Shown here: in pieces, positions 46,001 through 56,741 of the stretch | Position numbering within the stretch: position 1 is the first letter of the stretch | Layout of the letters: every line of letters starts with the position of its first letter | NCBI GenBank assembly: GCA_030549175.1 | Contig: JAUKUA010000002.1 | Coordinates: 2,666,001-2,730,000, forward strand | Origin: Lasiosphaeris hirsuta | Taxonomy: Eukaryota; Ascomycota; Sordariomycetes; Sordariales; Lasiosphaeriaceae | Length of the DNA: 64,000 nucleotides | Direction of reading: 5' to 3' | The notes under the pieces: model-generated | Told to the model about the DNA's origin: nothing | Database searches by the model: none | Seen by the model: the letters and a program-made list of their open reading frames with translations, nothing else | Made by a program: the position numbers and the translations under genes

Positions 46001-46287
46001 GACACGGCACCAGGGGAAGCAGCGATGGCGTGGTCGACGTCCCGCTGCGAGAAGTAGCTGGATTCGCCTGATTGTCCGGCACCCTTTCCGCTCGGCTCTA
46101 AATCGTAGGCGTCGCGTGTGATGCCCGGCGTGACGGGCACTTCGGTGACCGAGGGACGGACGTGCGGCGGTAGAGCTGTCTCGATGCGTGCGGGGATGGC
46201 AGGACGTGCGGTCGAGGAGGCTGTCGGCTGCTGGGCCTGTGCCTTATGCGTAGAGTCTTCGGGAGGACCTGGATTCTGCTGGTCCAT
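43063..46287 (-). CDS. TPS2: Trehalose-6-phosphate phosphatase (trehalose synthase complex)
   Basis: The enzyme removes phosphate from trehalose-6-phosphate, the last step of trehalose synthesis, within the cytosolic trehalose synthase complex. Exons 46287-45778, 45628-43693 and 43634-43063 give about 1005 residues. Residues 1-170 are a disordered N-terminal extension. A GT20 glycosyltransferase-like domain follows (LPVWLADDE to IKNV-type text; markers DIVIVHDYNLMLLPSMLRQ and FGRDRLDSVRGVAQKL-like VGRDRLDSVRGVAQK). The C-terminal HAD phosphatase carries DYDGTLTP (nucleophile about D713) and GDDFTDEDMF. The GT20 domain in Tps2 proteins is structural rather than catalytic. Splicing at both introns restores conserved sequence. 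The C-terminal tail is Gly-rich. Confidence 0.95.
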
Positions 46288-49200
46288 TGTGGATTCGTTA
46301 GCTGGAGGCCTGGCTGAGGTGAGGTTATGGTAGTGTGATGCACAACAGGCTTAGGTAGTAAAACAGCAAGTCTAGAAGCGAAGTCTAAGTGCAAGCAGAC
46401 AAATCTTGGAAAGGAGAAGAAAAGGGAGCGACGCTTTAGGACAAAGAATCGGAGAGTCGGTGAACTTGAACTTGGGGACCTTGCTATGATGAGATGGCTA
46501 GCGGGGCAGCCAGGGCAGCGACAGGGGAGAGCCAGGGCCGCAACGACGATGCAGACATGAAGGTGGGGCAGGAGCGTTCTCGCCAGGCCCTTGCCAGGTT
46601 GTCTAGTCTCTCGCCAGGACGAAGTGCTCCTCTTTTTTTTTTTTGCTGCGCGCCGCCCGCTTCCATGCTGCTTCGTCTCCTCTCGTTCTCGCCCCCCCCC
46701 GCCGTCTTGCTCCATGTCTCGTGTTCTCAAAATACACACCGCCCCTCGCAGTTTGCCATGCTTCCCATGGTCTTCTCCCGTGATCGGCGCTTCAATCGGG
46801 AGCTCCAAGCTGCGCTTCGCTGCCTCGTTGTGCACACCACTCTCTCGACCGGCAGCAGATCCGGGTATTCGCGGGGGCAGCTGCGTGATTGGCCAGGCGC
46901 ACCCTTGCAATGGAGGGGCAGGCGATTGGGGAATGTCATGGTGCCCAGCCGTTCCAGGCTCTGATCGTGTTGGCGGGGTCATCACCGCGAAAACAGCTGC
47001 TGCCATGGAAAACTGGCCAACATTGTCGCCGTCTCGCGGCGCTACCTTCCGCAGGAGTTTGAATTGAGTAATGTCGCAGAGTAAATTGAATTTCTCTAGG
47101 CATGCCATCCCCCCAATCCAGAACGCCGATTTCCACTTGGATGGTGTCAAGTTGCGCAGCAAAGAACACATGGAGAGCACAGCAAAAGACCACAACAATG
47201 ATTGCCCTGGACAGCTCCGAGAACGCCAAGAAGCACTGACCAACTAACCTGACGTAATGGCTGGCAAGCAGCGCTAGCGGCACACAAGCTCAATGCTCCT
47301 CAGGACAGGGAGCCAGTAGTGAGGGGCAGCAGCGCAATCAGGGGCGCGGATGTGGGCAGTCGGGATCTTGCTGGTTGGTCGCGGGCAATTGGGCGGAGAG
47401 GATGTCGAGCGACGCGAACGGCGCAACGGGCAGCTTGGAAGGTGTGGAAGAAAAGGGGGAAAAGAAGGAGGGAGGACGGGATGAACGGTTGATGGCAGAT
47501 GGCAGATGCGAGGCAGCAGGCCGAGGATAAGCCTAGATTGCAGACTGAGTCCAACTGGGCAAACGCCACGCAATGGGGTTCGACTGTTGACTGGGCGGGC
47601 GGTTTGCGACGGTGATTGTTGGGTCGGATCTGACTCCTGCGATGCTTCTTGTTTGCGCCGGAGACAGACCACACCTGGGCAACCTGGCGGCCGCTGCTCT
47701 CTAATATGTGCCGCCAACCCGACAGCGAAGACACGCTAGACACGCTCGACAAGGAGCTTCCCGGAACAAGCTCGACACGCCCTGCATCCCATCGCCGGGG
47801 CAGACACGCTTCAGCCCGAACGGACGCAGCCAGGGACGGGATGAACGGGAGACACAATCGGCTGGCCAAATCTCACCTCGACCGAGGAGAATGTTTCGCG
47901 GGGCATGCTGGGCAGCCAGTTGCAACGCTCGGCTCAGCGCACACGGCGAGCCCTGGCGAGCATGGCGGATCTGACGAATCTGGTCGCTCCTCCATGAGCA
48001 GCGAACATGGAGCACGTCGGATTCCATCACGACCGGGCCTACCCCCCTCGAGCAATGCGACGCGGCCTGACGAAAAAGGACAAGGCTATATCAGGCTGAA
48101 TATGAACGAAAGCAGTTCAGCACACAGCAGGCCAAGCTAAAAACAGTCATCGCGACAAGCGCCTTGTCGCTTGAGGTGAGTGAGCCATTTTCCCCTCCAC
48201 GGTCCCTCTCTCGCCGCCTCTCTCGCAGTTTTTCTCCCTCATCCTCTCCCGACCTGCCGCAGTTGAGCCGGTCAATTTGGCCGCAATTCCCCGACCAACA
48301 GGCCCTTATACTGCCGTATGCTGCCATCTGCTGCCGTCCTGCGGATGCAAGTCTCTGCAACAGTCGCCAGAGCTGCAAGCGGGTGCATGGGCGATCAACC
48401 AAGCGGCCGAGAGGTGCACCAGCCAAGCATTTCAAGCATTTTCACATGGCTAGATCCAGCCTCATCACTGGTCTCGCAGCGTGCAGCTCTTTGGTGCGCT
48501 GCCGCTCCATGCCTCGACGCAATATCAAGGGCCTGGCAGCCCAGACAGACCACACAAAACAGCCCACCGGCCCACACCCCCGCCGGCAAGCAGTAGACCA
48601 CGCAACCCACGTTTTTCGCTCCTCTTTTGCCCGATGTTCTGGTACGCTTTGATGGAGCGGGAGTCTGTCTCCTGTCTGCCTGGCCCATCGCGATTCGTTT
48701 TCCGTGCTTGAAGCACACCTCCTTGATAAGGTTGTGTAGATTGGTACCCGACAGGTTGCAGCACTAGCCGTCGGGTAACTATGAGTTGCGGCACTACTCG
48801 ACACTATGAGACGATCACCCATTGCCAAGCACTCCGATACGGAGGTGTGCGACTCAGTCCGTGATAGGTACCCGTCTCCGCGATTGCCTAGCTGCCTGCA
48901 GGGCCGTTGGAGGCAGTTGGAGTCTGCCTGACTCTCCTGGGCGTATTTGCGGAACGGCATACTATTTATGTTATGGGCGTACACATACGAGGGACAAAGA
49001 GGCACCGTGTCACTTACACAAATCAGGGTGTGCGAGTTGAGAACTCCCGCTTGCACCAAACCCAACAGCTTTTGCCAATGTTCAACGACTGTTCTGCTAT
49101 TCCCAGCACCATACCACTTACGAAACTTCATTGCGACGGTTCAGAGCATCTCTCAATTATCTACTAGTCACAGCTAGGTTGTTAAAAGCCAAATTGTATG

Positions 49201-49344
49201 CGCCTCAGCTACCTTGTCAATCCTCCCAGGCCTTGGGCTACCCAATCAAAATCATGGCTCAAGAGCTGTTTGGACTCGAACACCAACCCCATTCCTGTAT
49301 CCCTGACACGATGCTCTGCTCTCGACTTGTAACAACGCACATCA
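46288..49344. other. 3 kb gene-poor region upstream of TPS2
   Basis: The TPS2 promoter and leader occupy the left part. Long overlapping frames (up to 381 codons minus at 46098-47243, 189 minus at 47300-47869, 229 minus at 48442-49131) show no recognisable protein and are probably products of GC-rich sequence. Pyrimidine-rich stretches occur at 46620-46700 and 48190-48260. Confidence 0.45.
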
Positions 49345-50082
49345 CTAGTGCTCCCGCTTCGGCTTCTTCCTCTCGGGCTCCGGCTCACTGTCCGGCACTA
49401 TCTCCTCCCCCGTCTCCTCGTCGATGAGCGGGCTATGGTTGGAGAGCCCCTTGAACTTGGGCAGCCCGTCCTTGATGTCGACGACGCGCTGCGGGTAGAA
49501 CATGTGGTTCTGCGCGGCGCCCCTCGCGCGTGTTTATGCCCTCGATCAGCGTCGGGAACAGCAGGATCATGTTGCGCCCCTCGTCCATGATGGGCGTCCG
49601 GCAAAAGGCGCACTGCACCTTGCAGGGCAGGTGGTGCGTCGTCGACTTGTTGGTCGAATCGTACCAGCCCAGGTCGTGGTGGCCTTTGGTAAAGTTGATG
49701 TCCGTCTTGTGGAATATGGCGGCCCACTGGAAGGGGGCCTGTGGTGCGATGACGGGATGCGTGTTAGCACGGTGTGTACCTTAGGGTAGGTAGGTGGACT
49801 TGGGGGAGCGCGGGGAGGGCCTCGTACGCCGTGCAGCCTCTGGCACGTTGTGCAGTGGCAGTACTTGGAGTCCAGGGGCTTGTCCCGGCTGAGCTGGTAC
49901 TCGACGGCGCCGCAGTGGCATTTGCCCTTCCACTTGACGGGGAAGTCGTCGGGGTTGTCATGGATACTGTACGGCGGCCGGTGCTTCCACTGGTCCTCGT
50001 CGCGGTCAGTCGAGGAGCCTGCCTGCTGCTGATGCGGCTCGGTGCCGTCGCTCGACTTATCTTTTGTATTGCCCGACGGCAT
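49345..50082 (-). CDS. GFA / CENP-V family zinc protein, one frame break
   Basis: The product belongs to the GFA family (glutathione-dependent formaldehyde-activating enzyme, CENP-V domain), small zinc proteins whose members include S-hydroxymethylglutathione-forming enzymes. Exons 50082-49828 and 49738-49345 carry a disordered N-terminus and then the zinc ligands KCHCGAVEY, CHCTTCQRLHG and, after the intron, VQCAFCRTPIMDE. The frame then reads GINTREGRR, while the conserved ending NHMFYPQRVVDIKDGLPKF lies in another frame. Removing one G from the run at 49520-49523 would restore it, so an indel, either real or from sequencing, breaks the last 55 codons. About 215 residues would be expected without the break. 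Actual catalysis is not certain for this broad family. Confidence 0.85.
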
Positions 50083-50648
50083 GTTCAGATATTCTAGAGG
50101 AGAGAAGGAATGAGGATCTTGTATGGCAATTGCAAGGGGGGGGGGGGGGGGGGGGCTCAGTCGCGAGGTGGTAATTTGGGGCCGCAGCTGGAGGAACGTG
50201 AAGCAATAATCTTCAGATGCCCGGCCATTGCAATGGCCTTTTCATCTGAGGCCTTGTATGCTTGCTTCCCAGAAAAGGGGGAATTGGGGATGGTCTGTGT
50301 CGCTGGCTCATTTAGTGGTCAGACTGTTGACGTCATGATATGCCATGGGGCGGCCACCGATGCTGTCTTGACAATACTGCTGTTCGGATCTCGCAAATCA
50401 TGATTGCGGGCTTTCAGGAACGAATTGCAGTTGCAAGTTTCAATGGAGCCATTCCAACGCAGGATATACTACTATCCGACACTTCGAGCCACCATCCGGG
50501 TCCATCCACTCATCCGTCGAAATGCCCCCGATTTTTCAATGCCACAAGCAAGAACCGCAGAATAACGATTGGCGCGCGCTTGTTTTCCCCTAGAGAGCCA
50601 CAAAAAATAACAAGATGCAGGCTACTGAACTCCTGATCTTGGGCCCAA
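50083..50648. other. Spacer with a 20-base G run
   Basis: A run of 20 G lies at 50136-50155, in the upstream region of the GFA gene. No gene is recognised. Confidence 0.5.
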
Positions 50649-52219
50649 TTATGCCTTTGCGCACTCGACAACGCAGGTCGGATCTCCAGGCTTCGCGTAG
50701 TACTTGATAACCTTCAGGCCAGCCGCTGTCGCGATCTCGCCCATCGTTTTCTCATTGCGGAGCTTTCCACCGAGATTCAGCATGACCAGATCCACGATGC
50801 AGTTTTGTGGCACAGGCGTGTCTAGCAGCCTCTCTTCCATGATGATGACACGGGCCTTGGGGTCGTCGGGAAGAGCATCTGCAAGCTGGCGGAGAATCCC
50901 TGTCGCGAGCTTATCCGAGTAGTCGAGAAGGATGCGGCGGAGGAGATAAACAAGAGCTCCTGATGAAAGTCAGAAGTTGGTACGAAAAACAGAATGCGCG
51001 GATGGAAAGGATCAACCTCACCTTTCACGGGCTGCTCGGTATGGAAATCGTGATCCATCATGACCACCTGCTGAATCAACTCATCTCCGACTTCCCTCGC
51101 CTCATCAATGACCTCCTTTCGGTCTTGCAGTACGCATCTGTCGGGCGTCATTGCTGGAACTGCTGTCACGACATCCTTTAACAGCTGGCCCAGACCGCCC
51201 CCCACATCAACGACAAGCGGCCCTTCCTTCTTTGCTGCCTCATCGCCTACCCAACTGAGATCATACAGCGCGGCAGGCCCGGCGACGGGCATGTCTCCGC
51301 CCACGATCTGTCGCGATTTCATCGCTTTGGTGAACGTGCTCGCGTACGACGGGTACAGCGCCTTGATTTCCCATGGTGCCAGGTCAGGATGACCCCTTCA
51401 GACTTGTCAGCAAGTCGAGTCGAGTCAAGCCATTGAAATTTCGGGCGGAAACGGCTTCACCAAGGACCATCTAACCAGGCGGGAAAAGGCAGGTGACGAT
51501 AAAAGACACACACATACCACCCGTAGCTGAAAGGCGTATGTCGCTGCCCTTCCGGCTCCTGTCGTCCGTACTGCGCAAAATACTCTGGCCAGCGGGCGTA
51601 GGGCTTCATCCCATTCCCAAAAGCGACGGAGGCGAGCGCCGAGACGGTGTTTGACGAAACGTAGAGCAGAGAAATGCGCGAATGGCGGATGGTTCCTGGA
51701 GCAGGACCCGGGAGGAGCTTGCCGACGGCGATGAGAAGGTTGGCGATGCGCGCTGATCGGATTTAGTTTGACTAGCCGCAACAGGTGCAGGGAGGGATCA
51801 AGGGGCGACGGACAGACGAGACTCTCAGAGGCGGAAAGCGCTGACGCAAGGTCTGCGATGGAGATGCTGCCGTCGAGTGGGATGAGGTCGAATGCTTTCC
51901 ATTCCATGAAGAGGTTCCATGCTGCTGCATCGGCAAACTATATATAGTACGAAAGACTCGATCAATATTGGGCCGGGATTGAGCTGCGTTGCTCAAAGTA
52001 GTTACATACAACGACCCAGTCGGCTTTCACAACGTCGATGGCAGGTGCAGTCTCAAATGCGATTTTCTTGGCCGTCATGGCGATGCTGCGACGGAGGCTT
52101 TCTTCATCCTTGTTGACACCTGGGGCGGATCCGGATTCGCCCAAAGCTGAAAGCCTTCGAGCATTCTCGAGCAACGTCTCGGCGGCTTTGACGAGATTGA
52201 ATGGCGGAGTGGCGGTCAT
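50649..52219 (-). CDS. O-methyltransferase-family protein with altered catalytic histidine
   Basis: Five minus-strand exons (52219-52010, 51937-51814, 51752-51518, 51395-51022, 50959-50649) encode about 417 residues of the SAM-dependent O-methyltransferase_2 family, which modifies phenolic and other secondary metabolites. The N-terminal winged-helix dimerisation region begins with AAETLLENARRL and includes AAAWNLFMEWKAFDLIP. SAM-binding text is LVVDVGGGLGQLLKD, and later VMMDHDFHTEQPVKG and VDLVMLNLGGKLRN. The loop LRRILLDYSDK aligns with the usual L-R-x-V-L-H-D-W-x-D, so the catalytic His is replaced by Leu. The protein may use another base or be inactive. All junctions restore the family pattern. 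No backbone biosynthesis gene lies next to it. Confidence 0.85.
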
Positions 52220-53249
52220 GTTTGCGTTCCGGGGGCCTGGGTCGGCGGCACGTCAGCAAAGGTGGATGTCGATGCAAGTAATGTCGTGCCGTCCACCTGG
52301 AAGTGAGACGGTGGTACCTCACGTACCTATATAAGGCACTGGTGCCACGATCCTCGCCCACTTATTCCTCCCCTTCCATCTTGCTTTCCGCGGATATTGG
52401 TGGGGAAGAGCGAGGTGAAATTCCCCCTTTGGGACTCGGACTGCCAACTAGACTCTGCTTGGCCCTCTCGCCTGTCCGGCTGTTGCATCGGCCATAGGCG
52501 CCCTGTCCCTAGGTCCCCAAATCCGGGGTAGAACTAGGCCGCAGCCGACGGCCTGTTGTTCAGCCGCCGGGGCGTCTGCATCGGATACCTAACTAGTACA
52601 AATGGAACTCAACCTCTGTGTTAGCGCGCGCGAATCCAAAGCGATAATGATGGGAAAGGATGCCTTGTTACAGGGATTAGAAAGGCCTTCTGAAATACCA
52701 AACATACCTTTTTAAATGCCATAAATACCTTGAAGCCCGAAGAGGCCTTGTGAAAGCCCAAATTTGCGTTTCAAACCACCAGAAACACATTTCCTTGTGC
52801 TGCAAAAGGCCTGATCGGCACTTCAATATCCCTCTTTGGGAGGAGTGTCCCGCGCTAACACGGGTAATACAGATAGATGGGTACTCAAAACATCTTTGAC
52901 AATACATGGAGCTTAGCTCCTATCAACACAAAGTCGATACACCGCCCACCATCAGAGTAGGCTAGGTACGTGGCTGTATTGTAGTTATTAGCATACTAGT
53001 ATGGTATGATGTGATGGTATGATGGGGAAGAGATAAGATGAAAGTCTACTCAGCCTGGAGCGCTCGAGCGTGGAGGTAGATTGGAATAATCCACTGCTAT
53101 CATTCCATCGCTGATAAAACGGACAGGAAGTTGAACTGCGAAGACTTTTGCAAATACTTCACGGGCTTTGTCTGGAGGCCACAAATCTTTTCCAGCTCGA
53201 AAGACATATCTCCAACAACAGCAAAAAGCTTCTGCCGGAATTCATAATG
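52220..53249. other. Spacer with repeat-family fragment and TATA-like box
   Basis: TATATAA at 52328-52334, about 110 bases before the methyltransferase start, may serve that gene or nothing. A fragment of a dispersed repeat lies at 52676-52870. Confidence 0.4.
52676..52870. repeat. Dispersed repeat fragment, copy 1
   Basis: It begins with attagaaaggccttctgaaa, 20 bases identical to 59652-59671, and contains word pairs such as cacttcaatatccct and gggaggagtgtcccgcgcta that recur, diverged, at 54900-54945. No coding capacity is seen. Confidence 0.55.
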
Positions 53250-53834
53250 TCACCTGTAACCAGTCGACGTGCTGATGCGTGCCAAGTTTGACTGGCAGTC
53301 CGAGAAGATCAGCACAAGTGCCCATCTCTCTTGTGCCGCCGTCGTCATTTGTCGCGTTACCCTTTGTGGCTTCAAGGCGGGTCGATAGCTTCCAAGGTCT
53401 TCAGCAGCTCGACCTCCTCTTGCCAGTACCACACTCACCGCGATTTCCATGAGCTCGGCATAGTTATTGTGTATGGCCGGGTCCATGCGCCACGCCATCT
53501 CTACACACTTCCCGTCGTCTTTCGACCTGGGAGCGAACTTGTAAAAGACGACAGCAAATGCACCCTCGCCAGTTGATCTGTCCCAGGAGCCATCCACGAA
53601 GAAGGCGAGCTGTATCTGGTCCGGCGTCGAGCGAAAGTGCTCTGCCGCCATCGCCGTCGCAACTGCCGCCGCCGGGTTGGAATGACTCCCATCGATGATT
53701 GTAGTGCCGGCAAAAATAGCTAGAAGGCCCAGAAAGTTGGTAAAATTCGGCGTGAGTGAAGTTACTAGCAGGCTTAAGAATTGTATTGACCCATGGCAGT
53801 GGTTACCCATAGGTACCCATTTCCATCTAAACAT
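53250..53834 (-). CDS. RNase H-fold protein, possibly transposon-derived
   Basis: The minus-strand frame encodes an RNase H-like domain. Strand one carries the first acidic residue in AFFVDGSWDRSTGEGAFAVV, helix A the second in NNYAELMEIAVS, and strand four the third in VLIFSDCQSNLARI, so the catalytic D-E-D triad looks intact. A likely start is the ATG at 53651 (MAAEHFRS); the longer frame from 53834 adds hydrophobic sequence without a motif. The frame ends soon after the third acid, while full RNase H domains continue with a fourth acidic residue. A downstream exon may exist, as CAG|GTGACA lies at the end. Such domains come from non-LTR retrotransposons or from host proteins captured from them; no reverse transcriptase is nearby. 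Confidence 0.6.
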   Translation of the reverse strand: MFRWKWVPMGNHCHGSIQFLSLLVTSLTPNFTNFLGLLAIFAGTTIIDGSHSNPAAAVATAMAAEHFRSTPDQIQLAFFVDGSWDRSTGEGAFAVVFYKFAPRSKDDGKCVEMAWRMDPAIHNNYAELMEIAVSVVLARGGRAAEDLGSYRPALKPQRVTRQMTTAAQERWALVLIFSDCQSNLARISTSTGYR

Positions 53835-55744
53835 GCTTGGGTCGTTACAAAGAGTTTGGCATTGCCTGCATGACCTGTTATTGGAATGGCAGGATGGAAC
53901 CCGAGCGAAATTTGAATCAGGATGCTAGTAGGAGGTGCCTGTTTTGGCAATGGAAGCCGGATTTTGGGCACATACCATCAGTCCGCTGGGCTTTCGCCGG
54001 CGGCTGGCTAGGTAAGATGCCTCGCAGGCGTGGATTCGTCGCCCGGGGCATGGCAATGAAGTTGGAGAGGACGCAGACAAGAACCACACTGCGCGGAAAG
54101 TGGAAGTTGGATTCCGGGGCCTCATCCGGCGAAGATCTTGGTTGAGGACATTGGCAAGGGCGAGTGCGACAGACTAGATATAATGGCCGTTGTGTAGGCC
54201 AACTCCATTAAGATCATCATTCCCCTCGGGGCCGTACGCAGCATCATGCCGCCCCATGGGGCCCTCGTTTGACAGGGTTTTTGGGCAGCCAGCCCCCCCC
54301 CCCCCCCCAAACAGCGGAATGGATGGGGCTACGTGCAAGATGTTGATCTTTTTTTTTTTTTTGGCGGGGCGACGGCCACCGGGGGGTTTCGAGGGCTGGG
54401 GTAAGCGGCGGCCATCATCGGGACCCTCGTTTTCTTTGGCTGGATGGCCAAACAGGCTTGGAAACTGTCAAAGCTCGGCCCGGGCAGCGAGCCGGAGGGA
54501 GAACGACTGTGTCAGCGGCTGGCACTGGCATCGCTGACGTTGATTGTCCTCTTCATCCTGCTATTGAGTATCTCATCAGAGCGAACGAGATGGTGGACTT
54601 GGATGATCTCTCCGGCGTGGACCAGCCCAGCCTGTTTCTTATAGGCTTGTTTGAACTCTTGGATAATGTTCTGCAGATATTGCCCAGCCGCGGGGATGCG
54701 AAGTCCGGTGTTTTGAAGTCAGTGTTTTGTTCCATGGCATCGTGCACGCAGAGGAGAGAGCGTACATTGTGCGGGTGGTGGCGGACGGCGTACTGGGTTG
54801 CATCTGCGCGTGAGATATTGTGTTCCGCGGAGGAGAGACCTTGATAAAACCTAAATATGCCCTTCATAAGGCCAGAATAGCATTTTCTTATACAACAAAG
54901 TCCTTATCAGAGCTTCAATATCCTTCTTAGCGGGAGTGTTCCAGGCTAATAAACAAACCAGGGTTGGAGTGCATGGGCTGCGGAGGTGCTTGCATCGCTG
55001 CCAGCGGCACATGCGTTATGCCGATAGAGTGGCTACGAGACAGGACCTCTTTGTCGGCGCTGCTGCTGAAAGGGCCCCGGAAACCAGCTCCCGTTTTAAG
55101 GAACTTGACAGCAATGGCGACATAATCTTGGGAAACCTCAGCAACTGCAGGAACTAGGCCCAGGCTACTATTGGTGCTTTGTCCAACGGCAAGGCTTACA
55201 ACGGTGTCTGCCGATTGCCAGACCAAATGCTTCGAACAATACTTGGTCGGCAGTGGACGGAAAGGAAACTTCGACCAAACGAGAACATGACATAAAACAA
55301 CCCCAACCTTGGTCAGTGTCGCACCCTACACCATCTTGTTTTACGGTAAGGCCATATTGTACATATAATGCCAAGACGGGGAGCTGTAGCTTGCCTGACG
55401 ATGCAATGGGATTGGATGCTTGTTAATAATCTCTCTGTTGTCAAGGTGGCATTTCCCAGCCGGGATGGATGCAGGTGGGCGGCGCGGTTGCGGCCCGCAG
55501 GTGTGTTGCTCAAATACGACGTCCCTTGGCAGTCTAGGCATTGAAATATCCTAGTCGAACCATACGCTGTATGCAGTGCATTGGCATGTTCACACACTGA
55601 ACATGGGTAAGTTGCGGGGTTGGCATTGGATAGCGGGATATAAGGCTTCGATGCTTGTAAGCCCTGACCATGACCTGTCATCCCTCAGCCTGTTTTCGGT
55701 CTAATACTCTCTCAATGGATACTAAAAGATGATTCCCAGGCTCA
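53835..55744. other. 1.9 kb region without a confident gene
   Basis: Contains a run of 16 C at 54293-54308, a T run at 54350-54361, and a fragment of the dispersed repeat at 54840-54945. A 128-codon plus frame at 54458-54844 shows no motif. Confidence 0.45.
54840..54945. repeat. Dispersed repeat fragment, copy 2
   Basis: This stretch (ccttgataaaacc..., agcttcaatatccttctta, gggagtgttccaggctaa) follows the same word order as the repeat at 52676-52870 but is more diverged. No terminal repeats are visible. Confidence 0.45.
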
Positions 55745-56434
55745 GGATGAGCCATTGGAAAAGGATTCATTGTGGGTTAGGGCTCTCCATCGCATCAAGA
55801 ATGCGTACCCCATTACATATGCTCCCCGTGACGACCACGTCCGCCAAAGCCGGGCCTTCTCGTATCCGTTCAGCAACTCGCCATGCGTCCAGAAAGAGCC
55901 CCTGATCCAGACGCAGGTCGAGAAGTTTACAAGCCGACTGGAAGAATTCGCCGAAAAGCAGGAGCCACTTAACATTAGAGATTGGTATACCTTTGCCACT
56001 CTCGACATCATCAGCGTCTTCATCGCCGCCGGCAGCGACGCCACCGCCACGGCCCTTACCACCTTGACCTACCTGATCCTGATCCATCAGCCCATCTATG
56101 ACGCGCGCTAACGGCCGAGATCCGCGGTACCTACGCCTCGCCCACCGGCGTGACCTGGTCCCGCGTTAAGGACCTACCCTACCTCGACGCCGTCATTAGC
56201 GAGGCCCTCCGGATCCTATCACCCGTGACCACGGGCCTCCTGGGCTAGGTGCCGCCCGACGTGCAAGGGTATCATAATCGACGGGCACTACGTGCCACCT
56301 GGTACGACCGTCTCGGTATTTTTACTGGTCGGCGTCGCACTCGTGCCTGAACTGGACGCGCGCCGAGGAGTTCTTACCTAAGCGGTGGTGGCTACGGCCG
56401 GACGAGTTTCCGGGCGATAAGCGGAATGCGTCAT
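55745..56434 (+). pseudogene. Cytochrome P450 relic with internal deletion
   Basis: The plus strand reads like a CYP65-type fungal P450 that has lost parts. The N-terminal piece has APRDDHVRQSRAFSYPFS and WYTFATLDII, then jumps directly to the I-helix (FIAAGSDATATALTTLTYL), skipping roughly 150 residues. After a frame change come LTAEIRGTYAS, LPYLDAVISEALRI (the ExxR motif), a TAG stop, another frame change, GHYVPPGTTVSV, another change, and NWTRAEEFLPKRWW (the PERF region). It ends at DKRNAS before the heme-binding cysteine, which is missing. With the deletion, at least three frame changes and two stops, it cannot make an active monooxygenase. Confidence 0.8.
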
Positions 56435-56741
56435 AGCTGTAAATGGCCCATGCAGCTATTCGCGGTCTTGGGCGAACACGGAAAGGATGGCAGCGTGCAG
56501 CGGCAAATTCGGCAGCCGCATCCCGATGGTTCGGTTCAGACATCTGGGGCCGTCGTGGTACATGTTGCTGCCGAAATCGACTCACTGTCCACCTTTCCCC
56601 TTATAGGTCTACTGTTTGAGCGGTTTTTTTTTTTTTTTTACTCAAGCCCGGATATTAATAGCCGCTTATGGACACCGCCATGTCTTTCCAATTTCCCATC
56701 CCAAATCATTATGTTGTACAAGCGTGCCCTAATTGATGTCT

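Noticed and set aside
46098..47243. 381-codon minus-strand frame upstream of TPS2
   Set aside because: It overlaps TPS2 exon 1 in another frame, has no domain, and is rich in Pro/Arg/Ser as expected for a shadow of GC-rich sequence.
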